This document shows, piece after piece, positions 49,878-58,313 of a DNA stretch of 64,000 bases. The position numbers and the translations under genes are program-made. Under the pieces are notes generated by a model. That model did not search any database. It saw only the letters and a program-made list of their open reading frames with translations, and had not been told where the DNA came from. Each line of letters opens with the position of its first letter. Position 1 is the first letter of the stretch. The stretch is from Sphingomonas sp. S2-65 (GTDB lineage: Bacteria > Pseudomonadota > Alphaproteobacteria > Sphingomonadales > Sphingomonadaceae), in NCBI RefSeq assembly GCF_021513175.1, contig NZ_CP090953.1:186001-250000 (forward strand), given 5' to 3'.

Positions 49878-52800
49878 ATGCGTTTCGTACCTCTGGGCAG
49901 CCGCTCGCGGCTCAGCCTGACTGCGTCCCTGGCTGTGCTGGCGATCGCCGCAGCCAACCCTGCCGCCGCGCAGGATACCTCCGACACCACCGGCGCCAAC
50001 ACGGCTCCAGGCACCGACACCACTGCGACCGACACGGCCGTCCCGCCGAGCGGCGAAGCGGCCGCTGCGCCGAGCGCGCAATCCGAGCCGGTTCAGGCAG
50101 AGGAAGTCGTCGTCACCGGATCGCGCATCGCGCGTCCGACGCTCGACTCGCCGATCCCGGTAACCTCGGTCTCGGTCGCCGACCTGACCCGCACCGGTGG
50201 AGTCGTCATCGGTGACGCGCTCAACGATCTCCCGTCGCTGCGCTCGACCTACAGCCAGGCGAATTCGACGCAGTATATCGGCACCTCCGGCGTCAACTTC
50301 CTCGACCTTCGCGGCCTTGGGCCGAGCCGCACACTGGTGCTGGTCAACGGCCGTCGCCACATCACCTCGTCCGAGGGCGAGTTCATCGTCGACACCAACA
50401 CCATTCCGACCGACCTGATCGACCGTGTCGACATCGTCACCGGCGGCAGCTCGGCGGTGTACGGCTCCGACGCGATGGCCGGCGTGGTCAACTTCGTTCT
50501 CAAGCGGAACTTCGAAGGCGCGCGGCTGAACGCCCAGGCGGGCCTGAGCGACAAGGGCGATCGCGGCACCTATCGCCTGTCGGGCACGTTCGGGAAGAAC
50601 TTCTCCGAAGGCCGCGGCAATGTCGCGCTTAGCCTGGAATACAACCAGGCCGACATGGTGACCTTCGCGGATCGCCCGGAGCTGACCGGTGCCTTTTCCG
50701 GCCGCACTCAGATCCAGCTGGTCGACGACCCCAGCCTGGACAACACCATTCCCGACCGCACGCTGCTGAGAGGCGTGCGCAGCTTTGGCTACGACAATGG
50801 CGGCAACTTCATCGCCTATAACGGCACCGGCATCACTGTGTGCGGGACTCAGCCGGGCGGCTGCCTGCCAAACGGCATGCCGCGTATCTTCGGCTTCAAT
50901 TCGGATGGTTCGCTGTCGGAGTACAACTACGGCACCGACTTCCGTCCTGTGGGCTCGGGCAACAACCAGGGTGGCAGCGGTGCGATCCTGAACGACACCG
51001 GCACGCTGGTGCCATCGCTCAAGCGCTACGTGGCCAATTTCCTGGCGCATTACGACGTTTCCGACGCGTTCCGTCCGTTCATCGAAGCCAAGTTCGTTCG
51101 GGTTGAGAGTTTCAACCAGGGAACGCCGACCTTCGCCCAGGGCGGCGAGCAGGGTACGATCGCCTATCGCGACGCCGCCGGCACGGCGCTGAACCGTCCG
51201 GCTGCGCTGAGCTATGCCACCAGCCGTGGTATTCCGATCCAGTTCGACAACGCGTTCCTGCAGCCGGGCGCGGCCGCGACGATCCGCTCGCTGCTGCCGG
51301 GCGACGCAACCTTCTTCCGGCTGAACCGTAACAATGTCGACCTGGGTACCCGCGACGAGTTCGACCGCCGTGACACCTACCGTGTCGTCGTCGGTGCGGA
51401 TGGCACGTTCAACGATGACTGGAAGTACGACTTCTCGGTCAATTATGGCGAGTTCCGTTCGCTCTCGCGCTTCCCGAACAACCGCATCGAGCAGAACTTC
51501 TACAATGCGGTCGACGCGGTGCGGAACGGCGCCGGCCAGATCGTCTGCCGGATCAACCAGACCGCAGTGACCGATCCGAGCTGCGTACCGATCAACCTGT
51601 TCGGCGCCGGTTCGCCGAGCCGGGCGGCGTTGAACTATATCAACACCACTGCGAGCCGCGAAGGCAAGGCTACCGAGTTCGACGTGAATGCGAACCTGGT
51701 CGGCGACACCTCGCAATGGTTCGAACTGCCGGGCGGACCGGTGCGCTTCGCGATCGGTGGCGAGTATCGCCGCGAGACCGCATCGTACCAGTATGACGCA
51801 CTGACGAAGAGCGGTGCGACCTTCCTGAACGCCATTCCGGACTTCAACCCGCCGGCGTTCGAAGTGAAGGAAGCCTATGGCGAGATCGAGCTGCCGGTGC
51901 TGCGCAATCTGCCGTTCGCACAGGAGCTGACGATCAACGGCGCGGCACGTGTCGCCGATTATAAGGGCTCGACCGGCACGGTGTGGGCGTGGAATGCGGG
52001 CGGCATCTATGCGCCGATCCGCGACATCAAGTTCCGCGTGAACTATTCGAAGTCGGTGCGGGCGCCTACGCTCGGCGATCTCTACTCCTCGCCGTCGCAG
52101 AACTTCGCCTCGATCGACGATCCGTGCGACATCAACTTCATCGACAACGGGCCGAACCGCGCGGCGAACTGCCTTGCGGCCGGTGTGCCGGTGGGGTTCA
52201 AGAACGATCCGGCTCGGGCCGGCACGACCGAGATCCTGTCGGGCGGCAACGAGAACCTGACCGCCGAGACCTCGCGCAGCTTGACCTATGGCGTGATCCT
52301 GCAACCCAGCTTCCTGCCGGGCTTCGCGATCACCGCCGATTACTATGACATCAAGATCAGCAACGTCATCAACGCGGTTGGCGCGCAGACGATCGTCGAT
52401 GCCTGCTACGATGGTGACACGCTGGAGAACCAGTTCTGCGGCTTCATCAATCCGCGCCAGTCGAACGGGTATTTTGCGTTGCCTGCGCTGCTTCAGAGCA
52501 GCATCAACTTCGCGGCGCTTCGTGCGAAGGGCATCGATGTCGACATGTCGTACAATCACCGTTTCGACTCGAATGACCGCCTGGCTGTCCGCCTGGTCGG
52601 TACTTGGGTGCAGAACCGGACGGACTATCCCTATCTCGACGATCCGGAGTTCCCGGAGCGCGTGAAGGGCGAGCTGGGCGACCCGATCTTCAGCGCGAAC
52701 GCCACTGTCGATTATTCGCACGGTCCGTTCAGCCTGGGGTATCAGGTGCGTTATGTCGGCAAGCAGTCGATCACGGACTGGGAAGCGCAGCACGACACCA

Positions 52801-53030
52801 ACGGCGTGCCAGCCTATGATCCATATTATGCCGACGTGACTTATTATCCGGAGGTGTTCTACCACGCGATCCGCGCATCGGTGGACGTCAACCGCCAGTT
52901 CACTCTGTATGGCGGCGTCGACAACCTGACCGACGAGCGTCCGCCCTATGGCCTTACTGGCACCGGTGAAGACGCTGTTTACGACAATGTCGGCCGTTTC
53001 ATGTATGTCGGGGCGGCCATCAAGTTCTGA
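49878..53030 (+). CDS. TonB-dependent outer-membrane receptor
   Basis: A 1050-residue receptor. Signal peptide to about residue 33 (SLAVLAIAAANPAAA), an Ala/Thr/Pro-rich linker, then a plug domain starting EEVVVTGSRIARPTLDSPIP with GPSRTLVLVNGRRH and VDIVTGGSSAVYGSDAMAGV. A 22-strand barrel follows, ending in GRFMYVGAAIKF, with the terminal aromatic Phe of outer-membrane proteins. Sphingomonads carry many such receptors for sugars, peptides and siderophores; the ligand cannot be told here. The 262-base leader contains no clear riboswitch. Confidence 0.95.
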   Translation: MRFVPLGSRSRLSLTASLAVLAIAAANPAAAQDTSDTTGANTAPGTDTTATDTAVPPSGEAAAAPSAQSEPVQAEEVVVTGSRIARPTLDSPIPVTSVSVADLTRTGGVVIGDALNDLPSLRSTYSQANSTQYIGTSGVNFLDLRGLGPSRTLVLVNGRRHITSSEGEFIVDTNTIPTDLIDRVDIVTGGSSAVYGSDAMAGVVNFVLKRNFEGARLNAQAGLSDKGDRGTYRLSGTFGKNFSEGRGNVALSLEYNQADMVTFADRPELTGAFSGRTQIQLVDDPSLDNTIPDRTLLRGVRSFGYDNGGNFIAYNGTGITVCGTQPGGCLPNGMPRIFGFNSDGSLSEYNYGTDFRPVGSGNNQGGSGAILNDTGTLVPSLKRYVANFLAHYDVSDAFRPFIEAKFVRVESFNQGTPTFAQGGEQGTIAYRDAAGTALNRPAALSYATSRGIPIQFDNAFLQPGAAATIRSLLPGDATFFRLNRNNVDLGTRDEFDRRDTYRVVVGADGTFNDDWKYDFSVNYGEFRSLSRFPNNRIEQNFYNAVDAVRNGAGQIVCRINQTAVTDPSCVPINLFGAGSPSRAALNYINTTASREGKATEFDVNANLVGDTSQWFELPGGPVRFAIGGEYRRETASYQYDALTKSGATFLNAIPDFNPPAFEVKEAYGEIELPVLRNLPFAQELTINGAARVADYKGSTGTVWAWNAGGIYAPIRDIKFRVNYSKSVRAPTLGDLYSSPSQNFASIDDPCDINFIDNGPNRAANCLAAGVPVGFKNDPARAGTTEILSGGNENLTAETSRSLTYGVILQPSFLPGFAITADYYDIKISNVINAVGAQTIVDACYDGDTLENQFCGFINPRQSNGYFALPALLQSSINFAALRAKGIDVDMSYNHRFDSNDRLAVRLVGTWVQNRTDYPYLDDPEFPERVKGELGDPIFSANATVDYSHGPFSLGYQVRYVGKQSITDWEAQHDTNGVPAYDPYYADVTYYPEVFYHAIRASVDVNRQFTLYGGVDNLTDERPPYGLTGTGEDAVYDNVGRFMYVGAAIKF

Positions 53031-53056
53031 TCATCCCTTCGACGCTTTGAAAAAGA

Positions 53057-53085
53057 GGGGCTCGGCAATCTGCCGGGCCCCTTTT
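53057..53085 (+). terminator. Rho-independent terminator of the TonB receptor gene
   Basis: GGGGCTCGGC and GCCGGGCCCC form a 10-bp stem (one T-G) with loop AATCT, then TTTT. Confidence 0.85.
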
Positions 53086-53100
53086 CGTTGCCGACGGATC

Positions 53101-53125
53101 GGAACGCAGCGTTCTAGCTTACGTT
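53101..53125 (+). promoter_or_regulatory. EcfG-type general stress promoter
   Basis: GGAAC (53101-53105), 16 bases and CGTT (53122-53125) match the consensus exactly. The two small genes start 25 bases downstream of the -10. Confidence 0.7.
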
Positions 53126-53149
53126 ATTCCCGGGAACGGGAGCAGTTTC

Positions 53150-53392
53150 ATGGTGCGTGCGCTGATTGCAAGGCTGGTCCTCGGAGGCGCCATGATCGGT
53201 GCTGGTGGCGGATTGGCCGGGATCGGCCTTGCCAATTACACCGAGTCGGGAACTTTCCACTTCTACAAGGCGCCGGCGATGCGCGAGTGGAGTGCGCCCA
53301 AACCGACGGCTTCGGAACCCTCGGCTGTCGCCTTCGCCGCGGATCGCCTGGACCTATCGCGCGGTGTGCCCGACGCTGGTGTCGGCCGCTGA
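53150..53392 (+). CDS. Hypothetical 80-residue protein with an N-terminal hydrophobic segment
   Basis: The N-terminus MVRALIARLVLGGAMIGAGG plus GLAGIGLANY is a Gly-rich membrane or signal segment; the remaining 45 residues are polar. GGGAG lies 8 bases before ATG 53150. It overlaps the next gene in the pattern TGATG and shares the EcfG-type promoter. Function is unknown. Confidence 0.65.
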   Translation: MVRALIARLVLGGAMIGAGGGLAGIGLANYTESGTFHFYKAPAMREWSAPKPTASEPSAVAFAADRLDLSRGVPDAGVGR

Positions 53393-53688
53393 TGATGGGG
53401 TCAGACGGCAATCGTGATGAACGGGCGATCGGTTCCGCGCGCGAACGGATGGCCGATGTGCTGAAGGCCGCGCTGGAGCCGGTGGAGGATGCGCCCATCG
53501 ACGACGCCACGCGACGGCTGATGCTGCACCTGTCGATTGAGCCGCTGGGCGGCGTGTCGGCGGGGCCGGCCAAGCATTTGGAGCCGGAGGACGGCGCCAC
53601 ATCGGCCTCTCTGCTGAGGCGCATCTTCGGCTACAGACGGTGGAAATCGGGACAAACGCGGCGAAGCGCTAACCCTGATCGTGAGTGA
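53392..53688 (+). CDS. Hypothetical 98-residue protein in an EcfG-type unit
   Basis: ATG 53392 overlaps the previous stop (TGATG); ATG 53395 follows directly. The polar sequence has a helix-forming central part SARERMADVLKAALEPVEDA then PIDDATRRLMLHLSIEP, and a basic end GYRRWKSGQTRRS. The Pro-x-Asp-Asp-x-x-x-x-Leu-Met-x-x-Leu spacing recalls in a loose way the NepR anti-sigma motif, but similarity is too weak to assign. Start and reading frame are supported mainly by the overlap. Confidence 0.5.
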   Translation: MMGSDGNRDERAIGSARERMADVLKAALEPVEDAPIDDATRRLMLHLSIEPLGGVSAGPAKHLEPEDGATSASLLRRIFGYRRWKSGQTRRSANPDRE

Positions 53689-53781
53689 AGCGCGCCGCGC
53701 CGTCCGCTAACGCTTCCCGAGGGCCGTGGCTTTGCTTAAGGGTATTGCCATGGTGATCCGGCACCGCCGCGAAGGTGCGGC

Positions 53782-56100
53782 TTGATCCTTATTTCGCAAT
53801 CGAGCGCGGTGCTGGCTGGTGCCGTGGTGGCGTTGCTGCTCCTGCTGGGCTGCTGGGCGCTGTTCACGGGGCTGCGCGCGCGCTCCGTGGCGCGGGGAAT
53901 GGTGGAAGAGAACCGGCAGCTCAATACGCTGCTGGACTCCGCGCCGTCCCAGGCGCTGCTGGTGCGGGCCGATGGACGGGTCGAGCTTTCCCGCCGGCTG
54001 GCGGGCTGGTTGGGACTGGAAGCATTGCCGCGCGAGCTCGACGCCCTGTCGGCAGACGGCGCGGGGCTTTCGGCGGAGGATGCCGATCTGCTCAAGCGCA
54101 ATGTGGCGGCGGCGCAGCGCGCGGGGCGCGGCTTTACCATGGCGGTGCAGCCGCAAGGGTCGCAACGGGCATTGTTGGTTACGGGCGAGCGCGGGGCGAT
54201 GGGCGTAGTGCTCTGGTTCGTCGACATGACCGAGAGCGTGCGCGAGATCGAAGAGCTGCAGCACGACTCCGACCGGCTGCATGCCGCCTTCGAAGCGCTC
54301 ACCGCGCTGATCGAAGCCGCGCCGATGCCGATGTGGTACCGGGGGCCCGACCTCAGGCTGCTGATGGTCAACACCGCCTATGTGCGCGCCGTCGAGGGAC
54401 AGGATGGTGAGGATGTCGTCTCGCGAGGGTTGGAACTGGTCGAGGGCGGGGGACTTGGCGGGCCGCTGGCCAACGCGGCGATCGCGCGCGACACCGGCGA
54501 GCCCCAGGTGGCGGCAATGCCGGCGACCGTCAGCGGCGCACGGCGCATGTTCCGGCTGCACGACGTGCCGCTACCGACCGGCGGCGTGGCGGGTTTCGCA
54601 GTCGATATCGAGGAACTGGAGCAGGCGCGGGTCGGGCTGAAGCGGTTCGGCGAGGCGCAGCGGGCGATGCTCGACCGCGTCTCGGGCGGCGTGGCGCAGT
54701 TCGGGTCCGACCGCGGGCTGGTGTTCAGCAACCAGGCATTCCGGCGCATGTTCGCGATGAAGAACGAGTGGCTGGCCGATCGTCCCGAATTCGACCGCGT
54801 TCTCGAGCGGATGCGCGAAGTGAATCGGCTGCCCGACGTGCGCGACTTCCCGGCGTGGAAGGCGGAGCGGCGGGAATGGTTCACCGCGCCCGAGGCGATG
54901 GAGGAGACGTGGAGCGTCGCCGGCACGCATCTGCGCGTGGTCGCGCAGCCGCTTCCGGAAGGCGGATTGTTGTTGCTGTTCGAGGATCGCACGCAGCAAT
55001 TCGAGCTGCAGCGCGAGCATGGCGAGATGCAGCAGGTGCGCACCGCCACGCTCGAAAGCCTGGCCGAGGCGGTGGCGGTGTTCAGCAAGGGGCGGCTGCA
55101 GCTGTGGAACCGCAAGTTCCGCCAGGTCTGGGGGTTCGAGGATAGCTTCCTGGACGGGCATCCGCAGATCCCGAACCTGGTCAAGGCGGTGGGGCCGAAG
55201 CTCGCCAATCCCAACCGAGCCGAAGTGCTGGGCGACCTGATCCGGATCGCGGCGAAGGATCGGCAGCAGCGAGGGTCTAGCATCGCGTTCGCCGACGGCC
55301 GGCATTTCGACGTGTCGGCGGTCCCGCTGCCCGACGGCAACGCGCTGGTGACGATGCTGGATACGACCGATCACCACCGCGCCGAGAGTGCGCTGCGCGA
55401 CCGCAATGTGGCGCTGGAGGCGGCGGACCGGGTTAAGACGGCGTTCGTCGCCAATATGAGCTATGAGCTTCGCACGCCGCTGACTTCCATCAAGGGGTTC
55501 GGCGAGATGCTGCACGGCGGCTTCGCGGGCAAGCTGACCAAGAGCGCGAAGGAATATACCGAGGCGATCCTGACCTCGGTCGACCGGCTCGGCAACCTCA
55601 TCGACGACGTGCTCGACCTCACGCAGAGCGAAGGCGCGCCGCTGGAGCGGGTCAGCGTCGATCTGGAGCACGCCGCCAACAGCGCCGCCGAGGCGATCGC
55701 GCCGCTGGCCAAGGACAAACGGATCGAGCTGGTGGTGGAAGATGCCGGCAGCGCGGGAAGCGTGACGGGCGATCGCCGACGCCTGCGCCAGGCAATCGAG
55801 CATCTGCTTCGCCATGCGGTTGCCGGGACGCCGGAGGAGGGACGGGTGCTGCTGCACCTCGATGGCAACAGCGAGGTGGCGCGGATCATCGTATCGGACA
55901 ACAGCGCGGGGATGAGCAGGCAGGCGGTGGCGAATGCGTTCGACCGCTTTGCCCAGCACGGCATCTCCGGCAGCGGCGAGCGTGCGCTTGGCTTGGGGCT
56001 CCCGCTGGCCAAGCAGTTCGTGGAGGCACATGGCGGGCGGATCCAGCTGATCTCCGAACCTGGCCAGGGCACCTTGGTCACCGTGGAACTGCCGCGATGA
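53782..56100 (+). CDS. divL: DivL-like PAS sensor pseudo-kinase with Tyr in place of the phosphoryl His
   Basis: In Caulobacter DivL controls the CckA kinase upstream of ChpT and CtrA. This protein has one N-terminal membrane segment (about 8-28), several PAS-like domains (about 45-500) and a kinase core. The H-box reads FVANMSYELRTPLTSI with Tyr561 where histidine kinases have His, the hallmark of DivL. The ATP domain is degraded: the expected N-box Asn is His in IEHLLRHAVAGTP and the G1 loop is SDNSAGMS, while LGLGLPLAKQFVEAHGG remains. Length 772 aa matches DivL. The start is TTG 53782. The adjacent tsaE, amgK, murU, addB, addA order is that of DivL loci in alphaproteobacteria. Confidence 0.9.
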   Translation: MILISQSSAVLAGAVVALLLLLGCWALFTGLRARSVARGMVEENRQLNTLLDSAPSQALLVRADGRVELSRRLAGWLGLEALPRELDALSADGAGLSAEDADLLKRNVAAAQRAGRGFTMAVQPQGSQRALLVTGERGAMGVVLWFVDMTESVREIEELQHDSDRLHAAFEALTALIEAAPMPMWYRGPDLRLLMVNTAYVRAVEGQDGEDVVSRGLELVEGGGLGGPLANAAIARDTGEPQVAAMPATVSGARRMFRLHDVPLPTGGVAGFAVDIEELEQARVGLKRFGEAQRAMLDRVSGGVAQFGSDRGLVFSNQAFRRMFAMKNEWLADRPEFDRVLERMREVNRLPDVRDFPAWKAERREWFTAPEAMEETWSVAGTHLRVVAQPLPEGGLLLLFEDRTQQFELQREHGEMQQVRTATLESLAEAVAVFSKGRLQLWNRKFRQVWGFEDSFLDGHPQIPNLVKAVGPKLANPNRAEVLGDLIRIAAKDRQQRGSSIAFADGRHFDVSAVPLPDGNALVTMLDTTDHHRAESALRDRNVALEAADRVKTAFVANMSYELRTPLTSIKGFGEMLHGGFAGKLTKSAKEYTEAILTSVDRLGNLIDDVLDLTQSEGAPLERVSVDLEHAANSAAEAIAPLAKDKRIELVVEDAGSAGSVTGDRRRLRQAIEHLLRHAVAGTPEEGRVLLHLDGNSEVARIIVSDNSAGMSRQAVANAFDRFAQHGISGSGERALGLGLPLAKQFVEAHGGRIQLISEPGQGTLVTVELPR

Positions 56101-56543
56101 TCGAACTGCGTTCGTTGGAGGAGTCGCTGGCGCTGGGCGCGCGGCTGGCGAGCCTGGTTCGGGCGGGAGACGTGATCGCGCTCTCCGGTCCACTGGGAGC
56201 TGGCAAGACGAGCATTGCCCGGGGGCTGTTAGCCGCGCTGGGTCTTGAGGCGGAAGCGCCGTCGCCCAGCTTCGCGATCGTCCAGCCCTATGAGCCGCCC
56301 GAAGTCAGGCTGCCGGTGCTGCATGTCGATTTGTATCGGATCGAGCATCCCAATGAGGCGGAGGAGCTGGGGCTGGAGGACGCGCGGTACGATTCGCTGC
56401 TGATCGTGGAATGGCCCGAGCGGCTGGGTTCGGAATATTGGGCCGATGCGCTGTGGCTGAGCGTGGAGCCGCAGCCGGATGGCGCGCGGCGCTTGACAGT
56501 GCGGGTGCCGGCGGCATGGGAGGACCGATGGCCCCTGACATGA
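56097..56543 (+). CDS. tsaE: tRNA threonylcarbamoyladenosine biosynthesis ATPase TsaE
   Basis: TsaE is the ATPase that drives t6A37 synthesis with TsaB and TsaD. Walker A GPLGAGKTSIARGLLAALG is at residues 32-50, and the conserved SPSFAIVQPYE, LHVDLYRI and IEWPERL-like segments follow (IVEWPERLG). Length 148 aa. It overlaps divL by four bases and the next gene by 16 bases (or four if ATG 56540 is used). Confidence 0.95.
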   Translation: MIELRSLEESLALGARLASLVRAGDVIALSGPLGAGKTSIARGLLAALGLEAEAPSPSFAIVQPYEPPEVRLPVLHVDLYRIEHPNEAEELGLEDARYDSLLIVEWPERLGSEYWADALWLSVEPQPDGARRLTVRVPAAWEDRWPLT

Positions 56544-57514
56544 ACCCGCCCGCCGGCGTGCCCGATTTCCTGACCGCCGCCGGATGGGATGGCGCGGAGG
56601 TCCGGCCGCTTGCCGGCGACGCGTCGTTCCGCCGCTATTTCCGCGTGGTCGAGCATGACCGCAGCGCGATCCTGATGGACGCGCCGCCGCCGCAGGAGGA
56701 TCCGCGGCCGTTCATCGCCATCGCCGAGTGGCTGACGGGGCGGGGCTTCGCGGCGCCGGCGATCCTGCACAAGGATCTGGCGCAGGGCCTGGTGCTGATC
56801 GAGGACTTTGGCGACGCGCGGCTGAAGGAGACCGTGGAGGCGGCGCCCGAGAGCGAGCTGCGGTTGTACGAGGCGGCGGTCGATCTGCTGGTACGGTTGG
56901 GCGAGGAGGATGCCGCCGACGTGCCGCCCTATGACATGGCGGTGTACCAGCGCGAGGCGGCGCTGCTGACCGAGTGGTATTGCCCGGCGGTGGGGCTCGA
57001 GGTGGACGTCCAGGGCTATGCGGATGCGTGGCGGACTATCTTGTTGAGCCTGACGACAGACTCTCGCGCCGTCACTGTGTTACGTGACTACCACGCTGAG
57101 AACATCATGCTGATCGGGGGAAGCGAGAGCCTGGGGCTGCTCGACTTCCAGGATGCGCTGGCGGGGCACCCGGCCTACGACCTGGTGTCGCTGCTCCAGG
57201 ATGCGCGGCGCGACGTGCCGGCAAGCCTGGAGACGGCGATGCTCGACCGGTACAAGCGGACCACAGGGGCGGGCGACGCATTCGACGTGGCCTATCACGT
57301 GCTCGGCGCGCAGCGGAATGCGAAGATCGTCGGCATCTTCACTCGGCTTTGGCAGCGCGACGGCAAGCCGCGTTATGCCGGACTGTGCCCGCGCGTGTGG
57401 GGCTATCTGGAGCGCGACCTGAGGCACCCGGCGCTGAAGCCGATGGCCGACTGGTTCGACGCCAACATCCCGCGCGAACTGCGCGGCGACCCGCTGGCGA
57501 TCGCCGGCGCATGA
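56528..57514 (+). CDS. amgK: AmgK-type MurNAc/GlcNAc anomeric kinase (aminoglycoside phosphotransferase fold)
   Basis: In cell-wall recycling AmgK phosphorylates MurNAc at C1, and MurU then makes UDP-MurNAc. The kinase-like fold shows GDASFRRYFRVV, LVLIEDFGDARL, the catalytic VLRDYHAENIML (Asp in RDYHAEN) and the Mg-binding LGLLDFQDALAGHPAYDLVS. Start ATG 56528 (328 aa) has GGGAGG upstream; ATG 56540 (324 aa) gives the ATGA overlap with tsaE. The pair with the following nucleotidyltransferase strongly supports the role. Confidence 0.88.
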   Translation: MAPDMNPPAGVPDFLTAAGWDGAEVRPLAGDASFRRYFRVVEHDRSAILMDAPPPQEDPRPFIAIAEWLTGRGFAAPAILHKDLAQGLVLIEDFGDARLKETVEAAPESELRLYEAAVDLLVRLGEEDAADVPPYDMAVYQREAALLTEWYCPAVGLEVDVQGYADAWRTILLSLTTDSRAVTVLRDYHAENIMLIGGSESLGLLDFQDALAGHPAYDLVSLLQDARRDVPASLETAMLDRYKRTTGAGDAFDVAYHVLGAQRNAKIVGIFTRLWQRDGKPRYAGLCPRVWGYLERDLRHPALKPMADWFDANIPRELRGDPLAIAGA

Positions 57515-58272
57515 CCCAAGGCACAACGCTGTCGCTTCGGCCGCAGCCCGAGGCGGTGGTGCCCGAGACCGCGATGGTGATGGCGGCGGGCCTGGGCAAG
57601 CGGATGCGTCCGCTGACCGCGACGCGTCCCAAGCCGCTGGTAGAAGTCGCCGGCAAGCCGTTGATCGACCACGTGTTCGACCGTTTGCGAACCGCCGGCG
57701 TGAAGCGGGCGGTGGTGAACGTCCACTATCTGGCCGACCAGATGGAGGCGCATCTGCGCGCGCGCGTGAAGGACATAGACGTCCTGATTTCCGACGAGCG
57801 CGCGCAGCTGCTGGAGACCGGCGGGGGCCTGGTCAAGGCGCGCGAAATGCTGGGCGACAAGCCGTTCCTGTGCGTCAACAGCGACAATCTGTGGGTCGAC
57901 GGGCCGACCGACGCGATCCGCAGCCTGGCGGCGCAGTGGGACGACGCCCGCATGGATGCGCTGCTGCTGGTGGTGCCGCTGGCCCGCGCGCACAATCATC
58001 CCGGCAGCGGCGACTTCCGCCTCGACGCGTTCGGGCGCATCGTCGAGCGGCGTGAGCCGGGTCGGATGGCGCCGTTCGTCTTTACCGGCGTGCAGATCCT
58101 GTCGCCCCGGGTGCTGCGCGATTGGCCGGAAGGGCCGTTCTCGACCAACCTGTTCTGGAACCGGGCGATGGAAGCGGAGCGGCTTTGGGCCGTGGTGCAC
58201 CAGGGCCTGTGGTTCGATGTCGGCTCGCCACCGGCGATCGCCGCGACCGAGGCAGTGCTCGCCGAGATGTGA
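57511..58272 (+). CDS. murU: MurU-type nucleotidyltransferase
   Basis: It should make UDP-MurNAc from MurNAc-1-phosphate and UTP. The nucleotidyltransferase signature AMVMAAGLGKRMRPLTATRP KPLVEV lies at residues 21-46, then VNVHYLADQMEAHL, the GGGLVKA loop (LETGGGLVKAREML), FLCVNSDNLWVDG with the metal Asp, and FDVGSPPAIAA. Length 253 aa. ATG 57511 overlaps amgK by four bases. Murein-recycling with AmgK and AmpD-like amidase is inferred. Confidence 0.88.
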   Translation: MTQGTTLSLRPQPEAVVPETAMVMAAGLGKRMRPLTATRPKPLVEVAGKPLIDHVFDRLRTAGVKRAVVNVHYLADQMEAHLRARVKDIDVLISDERAQLLETGGGLVKAREMLGDKPFLCVNSDNLWVDGPTDAIRSLAAQWDDARMDALLLVVPLARAHNHPGSGDFRLDAFGRIVERREPGRMAPFVFTGVQILSPRVLRDWPEGPFSTNLFWNRAMEAERLWAVVHQGLWFDVGSPPAIAATEAVLAEM

Positions 58273-58313
58273 GCTTGCTTTCTTGCCGCCAAGCGGGGAG
58301 GAACAAAGCAAGT

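Noticed and set aside
49809..52865. Open reading frame of over 1000 codons antisense to the TonB receptor
   Set aside because: It mirrors the receptor gene codon by codon in GC-rich DNA, is rich in Arg, Ala and Gly without domain structure, and has no RBS. The receptor has a signal peptide, plug and terminal Phe.
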